From contig DLGE01000015.1 in assembly GCA_002482535.1 (NCBI GenBank), forward strand, positions 1-14,670: a stretch of DNA of 14,670 nt, in the 5' to 3' direction. Position 1 is the first letter of the stretch, and each line of letters begins with the position of its first letter. This stretch comes from Peptococcaceae bacterium UBA7702 (lineage in GTDB: Bacteria > Bacillota > Dehalobacteriia > UBA7702). The notes beneath the pieces were generated by a model. The model worked only from the letters and a program-made list of their open reading frames with translations, ran no database searches and was not told the DNA's origin. Shown piece after piece: positions 1 through 7,680 of this stretch. Position numbers and translations under genes: made by a program.

Positions 1-62
1 CCCACAAAAAAGAGTCGGTTCCTGATTTTCAGTGGTAAACCGACCCCCTTTTGTGGGTTTTC
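1..62. terminator. Intrinsic terminator, probably bidirectional
   Basis: Positions 1-9 pair with 49-57 (9 bp) and 14-20 pair with 38-44 (7 bp), separated by a small internal loop; a short CTGA/TCAG stem sits in the apical loop. On the + strand the hairpin is followed by a T-rich stretch from 58, so it would end a gene entering from the left. On the - strand it lies about 40 bases after the stop of the SLH/LRR gene and probably ends that transcript too, but the bases after it on that strand are outside the window. Confidence 0.75.
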
Positions 63-96
63 TTAATTTCGCAAGCTCTTTTGTTTTACAAAGCTC

Positions 97-1707
97 TTAT
101 GAATCCAGCAATACGCTGATCATCTTCGCCGCTTCTCCGCGGCTGGCGCCTTTCTTCGGCTGGAAGATCAGCTTGCCGCCGCTGGTGCTGCCGCTGATGA
201 TACCTGCCTGGTGCAGAGAGTTTACGGCGTCTAAGGCGTATGAGGATATGTCGCCTACGTCGGCAAAGACGCTTGCGTCCCCGGCGGCAGGCAGCGTCAG
301 CGACTGCGCCTCGGCAAAACGGCAAATCATCACCGCCATATCTTGGCGCGTAATGTTGGCGTTGGGCGCGTATTTTCCGCTGCCGATACCGGAAACGACG
401 CCGCTTTGGTAGGCCCATTCAATGGCCGGACCAGCCCAGCCAGAGGCCGATACATCGGAAAAAGAGGACTTATTTGCATAAGCAGTCAGATCCGCCTTGG
501 CCGCTCTCGCCAGGATCACGGCAAATTCCGCCCGGGTAATCTTTTTGTCCGGCCGAAAGGAATGGGTGCCGTCAACGTTGGCATAGCCGCTAAAAATCCC
601 CTGCACTACAAGGTCGTCGATGTACGGTTCATACCATTTTCCCGCCGCCACATCAGCAAAGGCACCGCCCAAAGATACAAAAGCAAAACCGTTGTCTTTG
701 GCATATTGTTCCGCCGCCGAATAGGTATAACCGGTAACGATCAGTTCCCCTTTGTATAGATCCGCGTCGTCGTAATAATAGCCAAAAGCATACGGATTCA
801 GGTAGAGCACATTTTTTGGTATGAAAACCTCTTTTAATTTGGGGCAGTTCAAAAAGGCATAAGACGTAACAGCGGAAAGGCCGGAGCCGAAAGTTACGGA
901 AGCCAATTGTGAACAGCCGTTAAAGGCATAGGAGTCTATCCAGTCGACGTTGTCGGGAATCGTAACAGAAGTCAAAGGGCAATGAGCAAAGGTATTGTAA
1001 TAAATGAATTCTATCCCTGTTCCCAGATGAACCGAAGCCAAATCGCATCCATAAAATGCGGACGAACCGATTCTTGTGACACTGTCCGGGATAATAATGG
1101 AAGTGATTTCACAATTTTTAAATGCAAGATGACCGATTGATCTTACTTTTTTACCCAATGTTACTGATACAATATGAGGAGAGCGACTGTCATTTTCCGG
1201 AACAAACAGCATTTCGGGAACGACTTCCGCCCTATCACCAAAGGTTATACTGATACCGGCGCCGGCAGTACCGGCATTACTAAAGGGACCGCAATTTCTG
1301 GGAACACCGCAGTTTCTAACATTCCACAAAATTGTTGATAAATGGATGCAGTTTTCAAAGGCATTTTCCCCGATGTAATCGACATTTTCACCAATGGTTA
1401 ACGAAGTCATGGCCGTACAGTTACTAAAAGCATAATTACCGATAAATAATGTACTATCCGGGATGGTCATAGCGGTGATTTGACTGCAACCGGCAAAGGC
1501 GTAGTCGCCGATACCCGAAACATGAACGCCGTCTATGGCAGAAGGAACGGTAACCTCCCCGCCGCTGCCGACATAATCGGTAATCCAAAGCATCCCGTCA
1601 GAGCCGTCATAGACAAAACCGTCGCCGGTGGTGCCGGCACTCACAGGCGCGGTGAAGAGCAAAAGAAACAGCGCCGTCGCCAACAGAAGGCCTAAAGATT
1701 TTTTCAT
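97..1707 (-). CDS. Secreted BspA-type leucine-rich-repeat protein with three SLH motifs
   Basis: A predicted cell-surface protein of 536 residues; the exact role and ligand are unknown. Residues 1-24 form a signal peptide (Lys-Lys, long Leu/Ala core, cleavage likely after VSA). Residues about 62-345 are BspA-like LRR_5 repeats with the recurring pattern 'TIPDSV..IG..AF.GC', closed by a cap with 'GYTYSAAEQYAKDNGF'. Three SLH motifs follow (about 349-403, 415-465, 480-532), recognisable by FADV/FSDV starts and ITRAEF, ITRQDM and ASRGEA ends. SLH triplets are known to bind secondary cell-wall polymer, so anchoring on the wall is inferred; LRR_5 proteins often mediate adhesion or protein binding. 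The reading frame opens to 1776, but the promoter at 1748-1776 lies in that stretch. A GGGGGAAGG ribosome site is 5 bases from the ATG at 1707 and only 2 from the ATG at 1710, so 1707 is chosen. Base composition differs strongly between the SLH and LRR parts. Confidence 0.93.
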   Translation of the reverse strand: MKKSLGLLLATALFLLLFTAPVSAGTTGDGFVYDGSDGMLWITDYVGSGGEVTVPSAIDGVHVSGIGDYAFAGCSQITAMTIPDSTLFIGNYAFSNCTAMTSLTIGENVDYIGENAFENCIHLSTILWNVRNCGVPRNCGPFSNAGTAGAGISITFGDRAEVVPEMLFVPENDSRSPHIVSVTLGKKVRSIGHLAFKNCEITSIIIPDSVTRIGSSAFYGCDLASVHLGTGIEFIYYNTFAHCPLTSVTIPDNVDWIDSYAFNGCSQLASVTFGSGLSAVTSYAFLNCPKLKEVFIPKNVLYLNPYAFGYYYDDADLYKGELIVTGYTYSAAEQYAKDNGFAFVSLGGAFADVAAGKWYEPYIDDLVVQGIFSGYANVDGTHSFRPDKKITRAEFAVILARAAKADLTAYANKSSFSDVSASGWAGPAIEWAYQSGVVSGIGSGKYAPNANITRQDMAVMICRFAEAQSLTLPAAGDASVFADVGDISSYALDAVNSLHQAGIISGSTSGGKLIFQPKKGASRGEAAKMISVLLDS

Positions 1708-1747
1708 CATATCCTTCCCCCTTTTATGATTGTTAGTATATGACTTC

Positions 1748-1776
1748 AGTATAAACATTGATTTCATAAAAGTCAA
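1748..1776 (-). promoter_or_regulatory. Sigma-A promoter of the SLH/LRR gene
   Basis: On the - strand, TTGACT (1771-1776) and TATACT (1748-1753) are separated by exactly 17 bases, close to the vegetative consensus. Transcription would begin near 1741, leaving a leader of about 34 bases before the ATG at 1707. This rules out the upstream in-frame ATGs at 1776, 1767 and 1758. Confidence 0.8.
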
Positions 1777-1816
1777 TAAAAATACATGAAAAAACCATCT
1801 TTTTTATCATAATGAA

Positions 1817-1842
1817 ACCCCGGCAGCAAATACCGCCGGGGT
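1817..1842 (-). terminator. Terminator of the purine uptake operon
   Basis: CCCCGGC (1818-1824) pairs with GCCGGGG (1835-1841), extended by A1817-T1842, around a 10-base loop. It lies about 30 bases after the stop of the last permease gene. The T-tract on the - strand is short (TTTCATT), so termination may be incomplete or Rho-assisted. No T-run follows on the + strand. Confidence 0.65.
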
Positions 1843-1873
1843 CAAAAAACGAAATCATATCAATCGATGCGGT

Positions 1874-2860
1874 TCAACGCTCTTCCCTGTAATAATTCAC
1901 ACTGAGATACCCCGGTTCGGCGCTGTTCCTGCGCCGCCGCGCCGACTCGAAAACGAGGACCAGGGCGGTGATCAAAAAGGGCAACAGTTGATAAAACTCG
2001 TTGGGGATCAGGAAAAGCCAGCCCAAAACGTGGGGAAAGGCGTCGCTCAAATTGCCCTTCCAGGCCATCAGCACATTGAACATGCCGAAGAAGAAGGAAC
2101 CGAAAATCGCTTTCAGCGGGTTCCAGTTGGCGAAAATGACCAAAGCCACGGCGATCCAGCCCATGCCGTTGATCCACGCTTCATTCCAGGCGCCGCCGTT
2201 GGTGACAAAAGCCATATAGCAGCCGCCAAGACCGCAGATACCGCCGCCGAGGACAATGTTAACATATTTCGCCCGATTGACGTTTACGCCGGAAGCGTCG
2301 GCAGCACCGGGATTTTCACCGACGGCCCGCACTCTTAAACCCGTTTTCGTCTTTAATATATAAATCCAGACGATAACGGCAATGACCACGGCAATATAAA
2401 CAAAAATATTATAGGAAAAAAGCAGTTTGCCCAAATAAGGAATGTCCCTTAATAGAGGAATACCGTTATCGGCTACAATCCATTTCAAATGAGGCAGTGA
2501 AGTAAGGCTGGGGAAATGGTCGGTTTTCGTGAGCATACGGCCAATGAAGAGGTAAATGCCGTTGCCGAAAATCGTCAGCGCCAAGCCGGTGACGGTCTGA
2601 TTGGTCTGGAAAGTCACCGTCAAAACCGCATAAATCAGCGCCGCCAACGCAGCGGCGGCAAAAGCAGCCAACAAGGCCACCATCAGGCTGTTGGCATAGC
2701 AGCCCATACAGTAACCGCAAATGGCGCCGATGGCCATCATCCCTTCGACACCGAGATTCAAATTCCCGGAGCGTTCGGTAATGATTTCGCCGGTGGTGGC
2801 AAAGAGCAGCGGTGTGCCCATGCGGATCGCGTAATAAAAGAAGCTGACAAGCACATCCAT
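1874..2860 (-). CDS. ABC transporter permease, nucleoside/purine uptake (NupQ/YufQ type)
   Basis: An inner-membrane permease of 328 residues in the BPD_transp_2 (branched-chain amino acid/ribose type) family. It should form the second half of the membrane channel together with the permease domain fused to the ATPase encoded just upstream. Visible family features are the N-terminal 'ATTGEIITERSGNLNLGVEGMM' region (residues about 21-42), several long hydrophobic segments, the cytoplasmic coupling stretch 'TGLRVRAVGENPGAADASGV' and a charged C-terminus. The ATG follows the TAA of the upstream gene with no base between, and GGGAGG lies 8 bases before it, so the two are translationally coupled. 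Similar permeases work with BMP lipoproteins in nucleoside import in Bacillus and lactic acid bacteria. The substrate here is inferred from family and from xpt in the same operon, not shown directly. Confidence 0.93.
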   Translation of the reverse strand: MDVLVSFFYYAIRMGTPLLFATTGEIITERSGNLNLGVEGMMAIGAICGYCMGCYANSLMVALLAAFAAAALAALIYAVLTVTFQTNQTVTGLALTIFGNGIYLFIGRMLTKTDHFPSLTSLPHLKWIVADNGIPLLRDIPYLGKLLFSYNIFVYIAVVIAVIVWIYILKTKTGLRVRAVGENPGAADASGVNVNRAKYVNIVLGGGICGLGGCYMAFVTNGGAWNEAWINGMGWIAVALVIFANWNPLKAIFGSFFFGMFNVLMAWKGNLSDAFPHVLGWLFLIPNEFYQLLPFLITALVLVFESARRRRNSAEPGYLSVNYYREER

Positions 2861-5599
2861 TTATACGTCCTCCCTTCTTTTTTTCGTGTTAGACAAGGTG
2901 ATCTTATAGCGGATAAAGAAATCCGCCGCCAAAATCGTAAAGAGGATCACGCCTTCTAAAATATCCGAAGCCGAGGAGGAAATCGAATAGGTACTTTCCG
3001 CTACAGCGGCGCCCTTTTGCAAAATGCCCAAAAGCAGCGCTACGATGAGCACGCCAAAGGCGTTGAGTTTGGCCAACCAGGCCACGATAATCCCGGTAAA
3101 ACCGACGTTGGCGGTGATGCCGTCGCTGAGCATGTGGCCCGTAGCGGAACCGGTCACCTGCAACATGCCACCGACACCCACAACGGCGGCGGAAAGGAAC
3201 ATGGTGCGCAAAACCACGCGGTTGACGTTCATCCCGGCATAACGCGCGGTGTTTTTGCTATCCCCCACCACGCTGATCTCAAATCCTTGTTTCGATTTAT
3301 TAAAGTAGAACCAAACCAAAATGACCATCAAGAGGACGATGATGACAGAGCTATCCAGGGAAACACCGAATAGTTTCACTTGGGGCAGCCAGGCGCTGTC
3401 CGGCAGCGTTTTAAAATCGGGACGCAGTAGGGTGCCGGTTTCGCTGAGCCTGCGGTAAAACATCGTATTTTTCAGATAGATTAGAATATAGAAAGCAACG
3501 TAGTTCAGCATCAGAGTCAGCAGTGTTTCATTGGTGTTGAACTTGACCTTGAGGATCGCCGGAATCAGACCATAAACCCCGCCAGCCAGGGCTCCGCCAA
3601 GGAAAGCCAATGGCAACACCAGAAAGGTGGGGAGGACGTCGCCCAGGGCCAAGCTGACGGTAGCGGCGCCGATGGCGCCCATAATGAACTGACCGTTGCC
3701 GCCAATGTTCCAAAAGCGCATCTTAAACGCAAAGGCAATCCCCAAAGAGGTGATGGCGAGAGGTATGACGATGCGAACAAAACCCTGCAAATAGATGGTG
3801 TTCTGGAAACATCCCACCACCATTGTTTTATAATACAAAAAGGGATTCACGCCAAGGGCCGCCACGAGCAGCCCGCCGAGACAGAGGGAAACAACAAGGG
3901 CAATCATATAATAGAGAAAACTCTGTTTTTTGGTGAGGGAGTCCCGCTTGGAAAGATGGACCGGCGGTTCCCGCCGTTTCTTCTTTTTGGGCGCCGTCAA
4001 ACTCTCCTTTGCCCGTTGGTCAAAATCAATTTTGATATCGACATGGTCAAAAGCTTCGTACTCTTTGTCTTCCGGCCGCTGGGCCAAAGCGTCGGTCATC
4101 AAAAGACCAAGATACGCTTTGTCCACTTCTTTGGCATCGACAATGCCGGTGACCCGACCGTGGCAGAGCACCATGATCTTGTCGCAAAGTTCCAGCATAA
4201 CATCGAGGTCTTCCCCAACGAAAAGGATGCCCACACCCCGTTCTTTTTGACTGTTCAAGGTGTCGTAGATCACATAGGAAGAATTGATATCCAGGCCGCG
4301 GACGGGATAGGCGGTGATGATCACCGAAGGGTCGGCGTCAATTTCCCGGCCCAACAGCACCTTTTGGACGTTGCCGCCGGAAAGCTGGCGCACCGGCGTT
4401 TCCGGGCCGGGGGTTACCACCTCAAGATCGTGAATCACCTTTTCCGCTGTTTGCCGGGCATTCTTCCGGTCAACAAAAGGCCCTTTGGCGTTTACGTAAT
4501 TTTTCAGCATCATATTGTCGGTGATGCTTAACGATGCGGCAAGCCCCATACCGAGACGGTCCTCGGGAATAAAGCTCATGCTGATGCCGCGTTTGATGAT
4601 TTCCCGGGGAGAATCGCCTTCGATGGCTTCCCCTTTGTATAAAATCGAACCTGTTTCAATGGGAATCAATCCGGCCAGCGCCTCACAAAGCTCTTTCTGG
4701 CCGCAGCCGGTGACCCCGGCCACACCGAGGATTTCCCCTTTGCGAATGGCAAAGGAAATATCGTCGATGGCCAAAGCCCCCTCTTCACCGCGGATGGAGA
4801 GATGGGAGATTTCCATCAAAGTTTCGTCAAAATCAAATTCTGGGCGGTCGATCATCAGTTCCACGGCGCGCCCTACCATCATATTGGTAAGTTCCTGGGC
4901 GTTGGTTTCGGCGGTAAGAACCGTATTGATGGATCGGCCTTTTCTTAAAATCGTTACCCGGTCGCTGAGCTCCAACACTTCGTTGAGTTTATGGGTAATG
5001 ATGATAATGGAGTACCCGGCCTCGCTCATTTTACGCAAAATGGCAAAGAGCTTTTGGGTTTCCTGATGCGTTAAAACGGCGGTGGGTTCATCCAAAATAA
5101 GAATGCCCGCACCGTAATAAAGTACTTTTAAAATTTCAATGGTCTGTTTTTCGGATACGGACATATCCGAAACCTTTTTTTCGGGATTGATCTCAAACCC
5201 AAAATCATTGCTGATCTCACGGATTCTATCGTAGCGGTCTTTTTTCAGAAAGAGCGCTTCCTCTTCGCTGCCAATCCAGATATTATCCGCGGCGGTAAAG
5301 TTTTCCACCAGTCTGAAATGCTGGTGTACCATACCGATACCGAGATTTTTCGAGTCTTCGGGAGAATTGATGGAAACGCGTTCGCCATGGACGTAGATCT
5401 CACCGCTGTCCGGCTTATAGATCCCCGACAGCATGTTCATCAAAGTGGTTTTGCCGGAACCGTTTTCGCCCAAAAGCGCTAAAATCTCTCCTTTGCGGAG
5501 AGATAGGTCAATATGGTCGTTGGCCACAACGGAGCCAAAGGATTTGCTGATGCCATGCAAAGATATTGCAATGGATTCCTGTTCTGCCACTAATTTCAT
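2861..5599 (-). CDS. Fused ABC transporter ATPase (two NBDs) and permease, nucleoside/purine uptake
   Basis: One uninterrupted frame of 912 residues joins two proteins that are normally separate (NupO/YufO-like ATPase and NupP/YufP-like permease). Residues 1-500 hold two nucleotide-binding domains. NBD1 is complete: Walker A GENGSGKT (44-51), Q-loop Q93, signature-like MSVSEKQ (146-152), Walker B ILILDEP (166-172), H203. NBD2 has an LSGGN signature (406-410), but its Walker A position (GVTGCGQK) and Walker B position (VIITAYP) lack the usual catalytic residues, as is common in this family. Residues about 505-558 form a hydrophilic linker with a KKKKRR cluster (538-543). Residues about 560-900 form the multi-span permease, with 'FKMRFWNIGGNGQFIMG' typical of the family. 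Both halves match full-length partners. The ATG at 5599 touches its AAAGG ribosome site with no spacing; the GTG at 5590 would be 9 bases away, so the true start may be three codons later. Confidence 0.93.
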   Translation of the reverse strand: MKLVAEQESIAISLHGISKSFGSVVANDHIDLSLRKGEILALLGENGSGKTTLMNMLSGIYKPDSGEIYVHGERVSINSPEDSKNLGIGMVHQHFRLVENFTAADNIWIGSEEEALFLKKDRYDRIREISNDFGFEINPEKKVSDMSVSEKQTIEILKVLYYGAGILILDEPTAVLTHQETQKLFAILRKMSEAGYSIIIITHKLNEVLELSDRVTILRKGRSINTVLTAETNAQELTNMMVGRAVELMIDRPEFDFDETLMEISHLSIRGEEGALAIDDISFAIRKGEILGVAGVTGCGQKELCEALAGLIPIETGSILYKGEAIEGDSPREIIKRGISMSFIPEDRLGMGLAASLSITDNMMLKNYVNAKGPFVDRKNARQTAEKVIHDLEVVTPGPETPVRQLSGGNVQKVLLGREIDADPSVIITAYPVRGLDINSSYVIYDTLNSQKERGVGILFVGEDLDVMLELCDKIMVLCHGRVTGIVDAKEVDKAYLGLLMTDALAQRPEDKEYEAFDHVDIKIDFDQRAKESLTAPKKKKRREPPVHLSKRDSLTKKQSFLYYMIALVVSLCLGGLLVAALGVNPFLYYKTMVVGCFQNTIYLQGFVRIVIPLAITSLGIAFAFKMRFWNIGGNGQFIMGAIGAATVSLALGDVLPTFLVLPLAFLGGALAGGVYGLIPAILKVKFNTNETLLTLMLNYVAFYILIYLKNTMFYRRLSETGTLLRPDFKTLPDSAWLPQVKLFGVSLDSSVIIVLLMVILVWFYFNKSKQGFEISVVGDSKNTARYAGMNVNRVVLRTMFLSAAVVGVGGMLQVTGSATGHMLSDGITANVGFTGIIVAWLAKLNAFGVLIVALLLGILQKGAAVAESTYSISSSASDILEGVILFTILAADFFIRYKITLSNTKKRREDV

Positions 5600-5611
5600 C
5601 CTTTCAGAGTA

Positions 5612-5642
5612 AAGGGGTACCCTAAACCCTAAGGCACCCCTT
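5612..5642 (-). other. Intercistronic RNA hairpin between the BMP lipoprotein and ATPase-permease genes
   Basis: On the - strand AAGGGGTGCC pairs with GGTACCCCTT (10 bp including one G-U pair) around an 11-base loop. The G-U pair forms only in RNA made from this strand. No U-run follows, so it is not a standard terminator; it could stabilise the 3' end of the upstream message or partly attenuate. It lies 25 bases after the lipoprotein stop and 12 bases before the next start. Confidence 0.6.
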
Positions 5643-5667
5643 CCCCAAAAAATTACTTACTCTTACA

Positions 5668-6861
5668 TTATTTTAATTCCACACCCTTGACGAAATAATT
5701 CATCGTCCCCTGGATCACGGAATCTTCCACGGAAGCGCCACCGGCTTCCACGATAACGTTGTCTTCATTGTCTACAAGGTCGCCGTTGGTTTCCACAACG
5801 CTGCCGTCTTCATTGAAGGTGAGTTTCACACCGGAGAACACATCCCAGGTACCGGCATCAAGAAGTGCTTTCACCGCGTCGATTCTGGCCTGGGTGCCGT
5901 CAGCGCAGAGGTCGGTCAAAGGAGCCACGTCAACAAAGCCGTCGGCAATGCCGCCATAATAGTTACCCAAATCGGTCCAAGTGCCATCGATCACAGCCTG
6001 AACGGCTTTGGTATAATAAACGTCCCAGTTCCAAATCGCGGAAGTCAATTCTGCCTTCGGCGCTTCGGCGCTCATATCGGAGTTGTAACCGATGCCGTAG
6101 ATACCGGCGTTTTCCGCGGCAATCTGAGGATTGGCGCTGTCGCAATGCTGGGCGATGACGTCACAGCCCATTTCAGCCAAGGCTTCCGCATAAGCGGTTT
6201 CATTGGTGGGATCACTCCAACTGTTCAATGATTTCACATACACCACGGCATCGGGATTGACCGACTGTACGCCGAGGGCAAAAGCGTTAATACCGGAGCA
6301 GGTTTCCGCCAATTCGGTGCCGTAAGCGGCGACATAACCGACTTTATCCGATTCGGTTTTGAGACCGGCGGCGATCCCTGTCAGATAGCGGGCCTGGTAG
6401 ATACGGCCGAAATAATTATTGAAGTTGGTGTCGTTGGACATGTAGCCGGTGGCGTGGGAGAAATAAACATCAGGATATTGTTCTGCCATTTCAGCGGTGG
6501 TGTCCATATAGCCGTAGCTGGTGGTAAATACAATGTTGCAGCCTTGGGCAATGCAGTCTTCAATGGCGGATTTGATGGCAGAGGAGTCGGAATCGGAGAT
6601 ATTCAATTCACGCACGATCTGATCATCCTTGAGGCCAAGATTTTCCTGCATGCCAACAATACCTTGGTCATGCATGTAAGAATAACCGGTGCCGTCGGCA
6701 GGATCACCGATATGGATCACACCAACTTTAATGTCTTCCACAGGGATACCGCTGGAAGTGTCGTCGGCGGGGGCTTCTTCTTCCGACGTCCCGCAAGCCG
6801 CGAAAGAAAATACGACGATGAGTGCAAGAAGAAGCACGAGAAGTACTTTTGTCTTTTTCAT
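5668..6861 (-). CDS. BMP-family substrate-binding lipoprotein of the purine/nucleoside ABC transporter
   Basis: The extracellular receptor that captures substrate and delivers it to the permeases encoded downstream. It has 397 residues. A type II signal peptide (MKKTKVLLVLLLALIV core) ends in FAAC, with the lipid-modified cysteine at residue 23, followed by an acidic Ser/Glu-rich spacer. From about residue 44 the protein matches the BMP (basic membrane protein, PnrA-like) fold: 'KVGVIHIGDPADGTGYSYMH' (residues 45-64), then 'VFTTSYGYMDTTAE', 'YFGRIYQARYLTGIAAG' and 'KVGYVAAYGTE'. Known BMP receptors of this type bind purine nucleosides; that fits xpt 45 bases upstream, but the ligand is inferred. 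The start is firm: AGGAGG lies 5 bases before the ATG. The gene is bracketed by RNA hairpins on both sides, which may help raise its dose relative to the membrane parts. Confidence 0.94.
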   Translation of the reverse strand: MKKTKVLLVLLLALIVVFSFAACGTSEEEAPADDTSSGIPVEDIKVGVIHIGDPADGTGYSYMHDQGIVGMQENLGLKDDQIVRELNISDSDSSAIKSAIEDCIAQGCNIVFTTSYGYMDTTAEMAEQYPDVYFSHATGYMSNDTNFNNYFGRIYQARYLTGIAAGLKTESDKVGYVAAYGTELAETCSGINAFALGVQSVNPDAVVYVKSLNSWSDPTNETAYAEALAEMGCDVIAQHCDSANPQIAAENAGIYGIGYNSDMSAEAPKAELTSAIWNWDVYYTKAVQAVIDGTWTDLGNYYGGIADGFVDVAPLTDLCADGTQARIDAVKALLDAGTWDVFSGVKLTFNEDGSVVETNGDLVDNEDNVIVEAGGASVEDSVIQGTMNYFVKGVELK

Positions 6862-6889
6862 TTGTTCCTCCTAAAAGTTTTTTAATTTT

Positions 6890-6914
6890 ATTAATAAGGC
6901 AGCGCCTTAATAAT
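6890..6914 (-). other. RNA hairpin across the end of xpt
   Basis: TAAGGC (first three bases are the xpt stop codon) pairs with GCCTTA around a 3-base loop (6895-6909), and four more A/T pairs form below one mismatch (6890-6893 with 6911-6914). No U-run follows, so a processing or stabilising element or weak attenuator is more likely than a true terminator. It lies just upstream of the lipoprotein ribosome site. Confidence 0.5.
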
Positions 6915-7503
6915 CCCCAGATGATTCGTCCCGAAAAGTGATTTCGCCGCCGAGGGCGTCCATTCCCTCGATGATGGCCATGGATTCCACGCGGATCCCT
7001 TCGCGGCGCAGCTCTTTGCCGCCGTTTTGAAAACCTTTTTCCACAGCAATGCCGACCCCGGCCAAGGTGGCCCCAGCCTGTTTCACGATGTCCACCAGTC
7101 CTCGCACAGCGTTGCCGTTGGCCAAAAAATCATCGATGATCAGTACCACATCGTCGGCTAAAAGGTATTCTTTGGCAACCCTGATATCATAAACGCAATC
7201 GTGGGTGAAGGATTCTACCGGCGCCGAATAGACCGAAGAACCTAAATTTTTCGTTTTTGACTTCTTTGCGAAAACCATGGGGCAATGGAATTCCCGGGCC
7301 ACGGGGTAAGCAACGGCGATGCCCGAGGCTTCAATGGTCAGCACTTTGGTCACACGGGCGGACAAAAAACGCCGCGCAATTTCCTTTCCCAGCTGATCCA
7401 TGAAATCCACATCGATTTGATGATTTAGGAAGCTGTCCACTTTAAGGATATTGCCGGCAAAAACCTTTCCGTCGCGTTGTATTTTTTTTTGAAGCAAGTC
7501 CAT
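6907..7503 (-). CDS. xpt: Xanthine phosphoribosyltransferase
   Basis: A cytoplasmic purine-salvage enzyme that joins xanthine to PRPP to give XMP. The 198-residue length is close to the roughly 194 residues of the Bacillus enzyme. Visible signatures are the N-terminal 'KVDSFLNHQID' (21-31), which is strongly conserved in Xpt, and the PRPP loop 'IIDDFLANGNA' (122-132). The frame stays open to an ATG at 7587, but that codon is inside the -35 element. The ATG at 7503 has GAGG 7 bases upstream and gives a normal N-terminus, so it is chosen. Xpt is the first gene of the operon and is followed 45 bases later by the purine/nucleoside receptor, which links salvage to uptake. Codons 5-8 contain nine A residues in a row (7482-7490 on the other strand as T9). 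The leader is only about 50 bases, too short for a purine riboswitch. Confidence 0.96.
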   Translation of the reverse strand: MDLLQKKIQRDGKVFAGNILKVDSFLNHQIDVDFMDQLGKEIARRFLSARVTKVLTIEASGIAVAYPVAREFHCPMVFAKKSKTKNLGSSVYSAPVESFTHDCVYDIRVAKEYLLADDVVLIIDDFLANGNAVRGLVDIVKQAGATLAGVGIAVEKGFQNGGKELRREGIRVESMAIIEGMDALGGEITFRDESSGDY

Positions 7504-7558
7504 GACCGCACCTCGAAAAGCTGAAAATATCGTTGATGATTCGGAAAAACTTATTTTT

Positions 7559-7587
7559 ATTATACTATAGGATCCCTCTCTTTTCAA
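7559..7587 (-). promoter_or_regulatory. Sigma-A promoter of the xpt-BMP-ABC operon
   Basis: TTGAAA (7582-7587) and TATAAT (7559-7564) are separated by 17 bases on the - strand. This is close to the full consensus and predicts strong basal transcription. The start would be near 7552, about 50 bases before the xpt ATG. Confidence 0.85.
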
Positions 7588-7625
7588 CGATAACTGATAA
7601 AATTTTAATTTTTTTCAATAAGATA

Positions 7626-7655
7626 TAACCACCCACTTGATCCAAGGGGTGGTTA
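7626..7655 (-). terminator. Terminator after the zinc-ribbon gene
   Basis: AACCACCC (7627-7634) pairs perfectly with GGGTGGTT (7647-7654), extended by T7626-A7655. An inner CTTG/CAAG stem (7636-7639 with 7643-7646) stacks above a single bulged base. On the - strand the tail is ATATCTTATTG, which is only moderately T-rich. It lies about 25 bases after the zinc-ribbon stop and separates that gene from the xpt promoter. Confidence 0.7.
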
Positions 7656-7680
7656 CATTTTCATAAGAGAGATCATCCCT

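Noticed and set aside
3956..4531. Open frames on the + strand inside the ATPase-permease gene
   Set aside because: They are antisense to conserved ABC motifs, with no ribosome site or family resemblance.
7504..7560. PurR-type PurBox or purine riboswitch in the xpt leader
   Set aside because: TTTTCCGAATCAT partly resembles a PurBox, but it lies downstream of the -10 and has no properly spaced inverted partner. The leader is too short for an aptamer.
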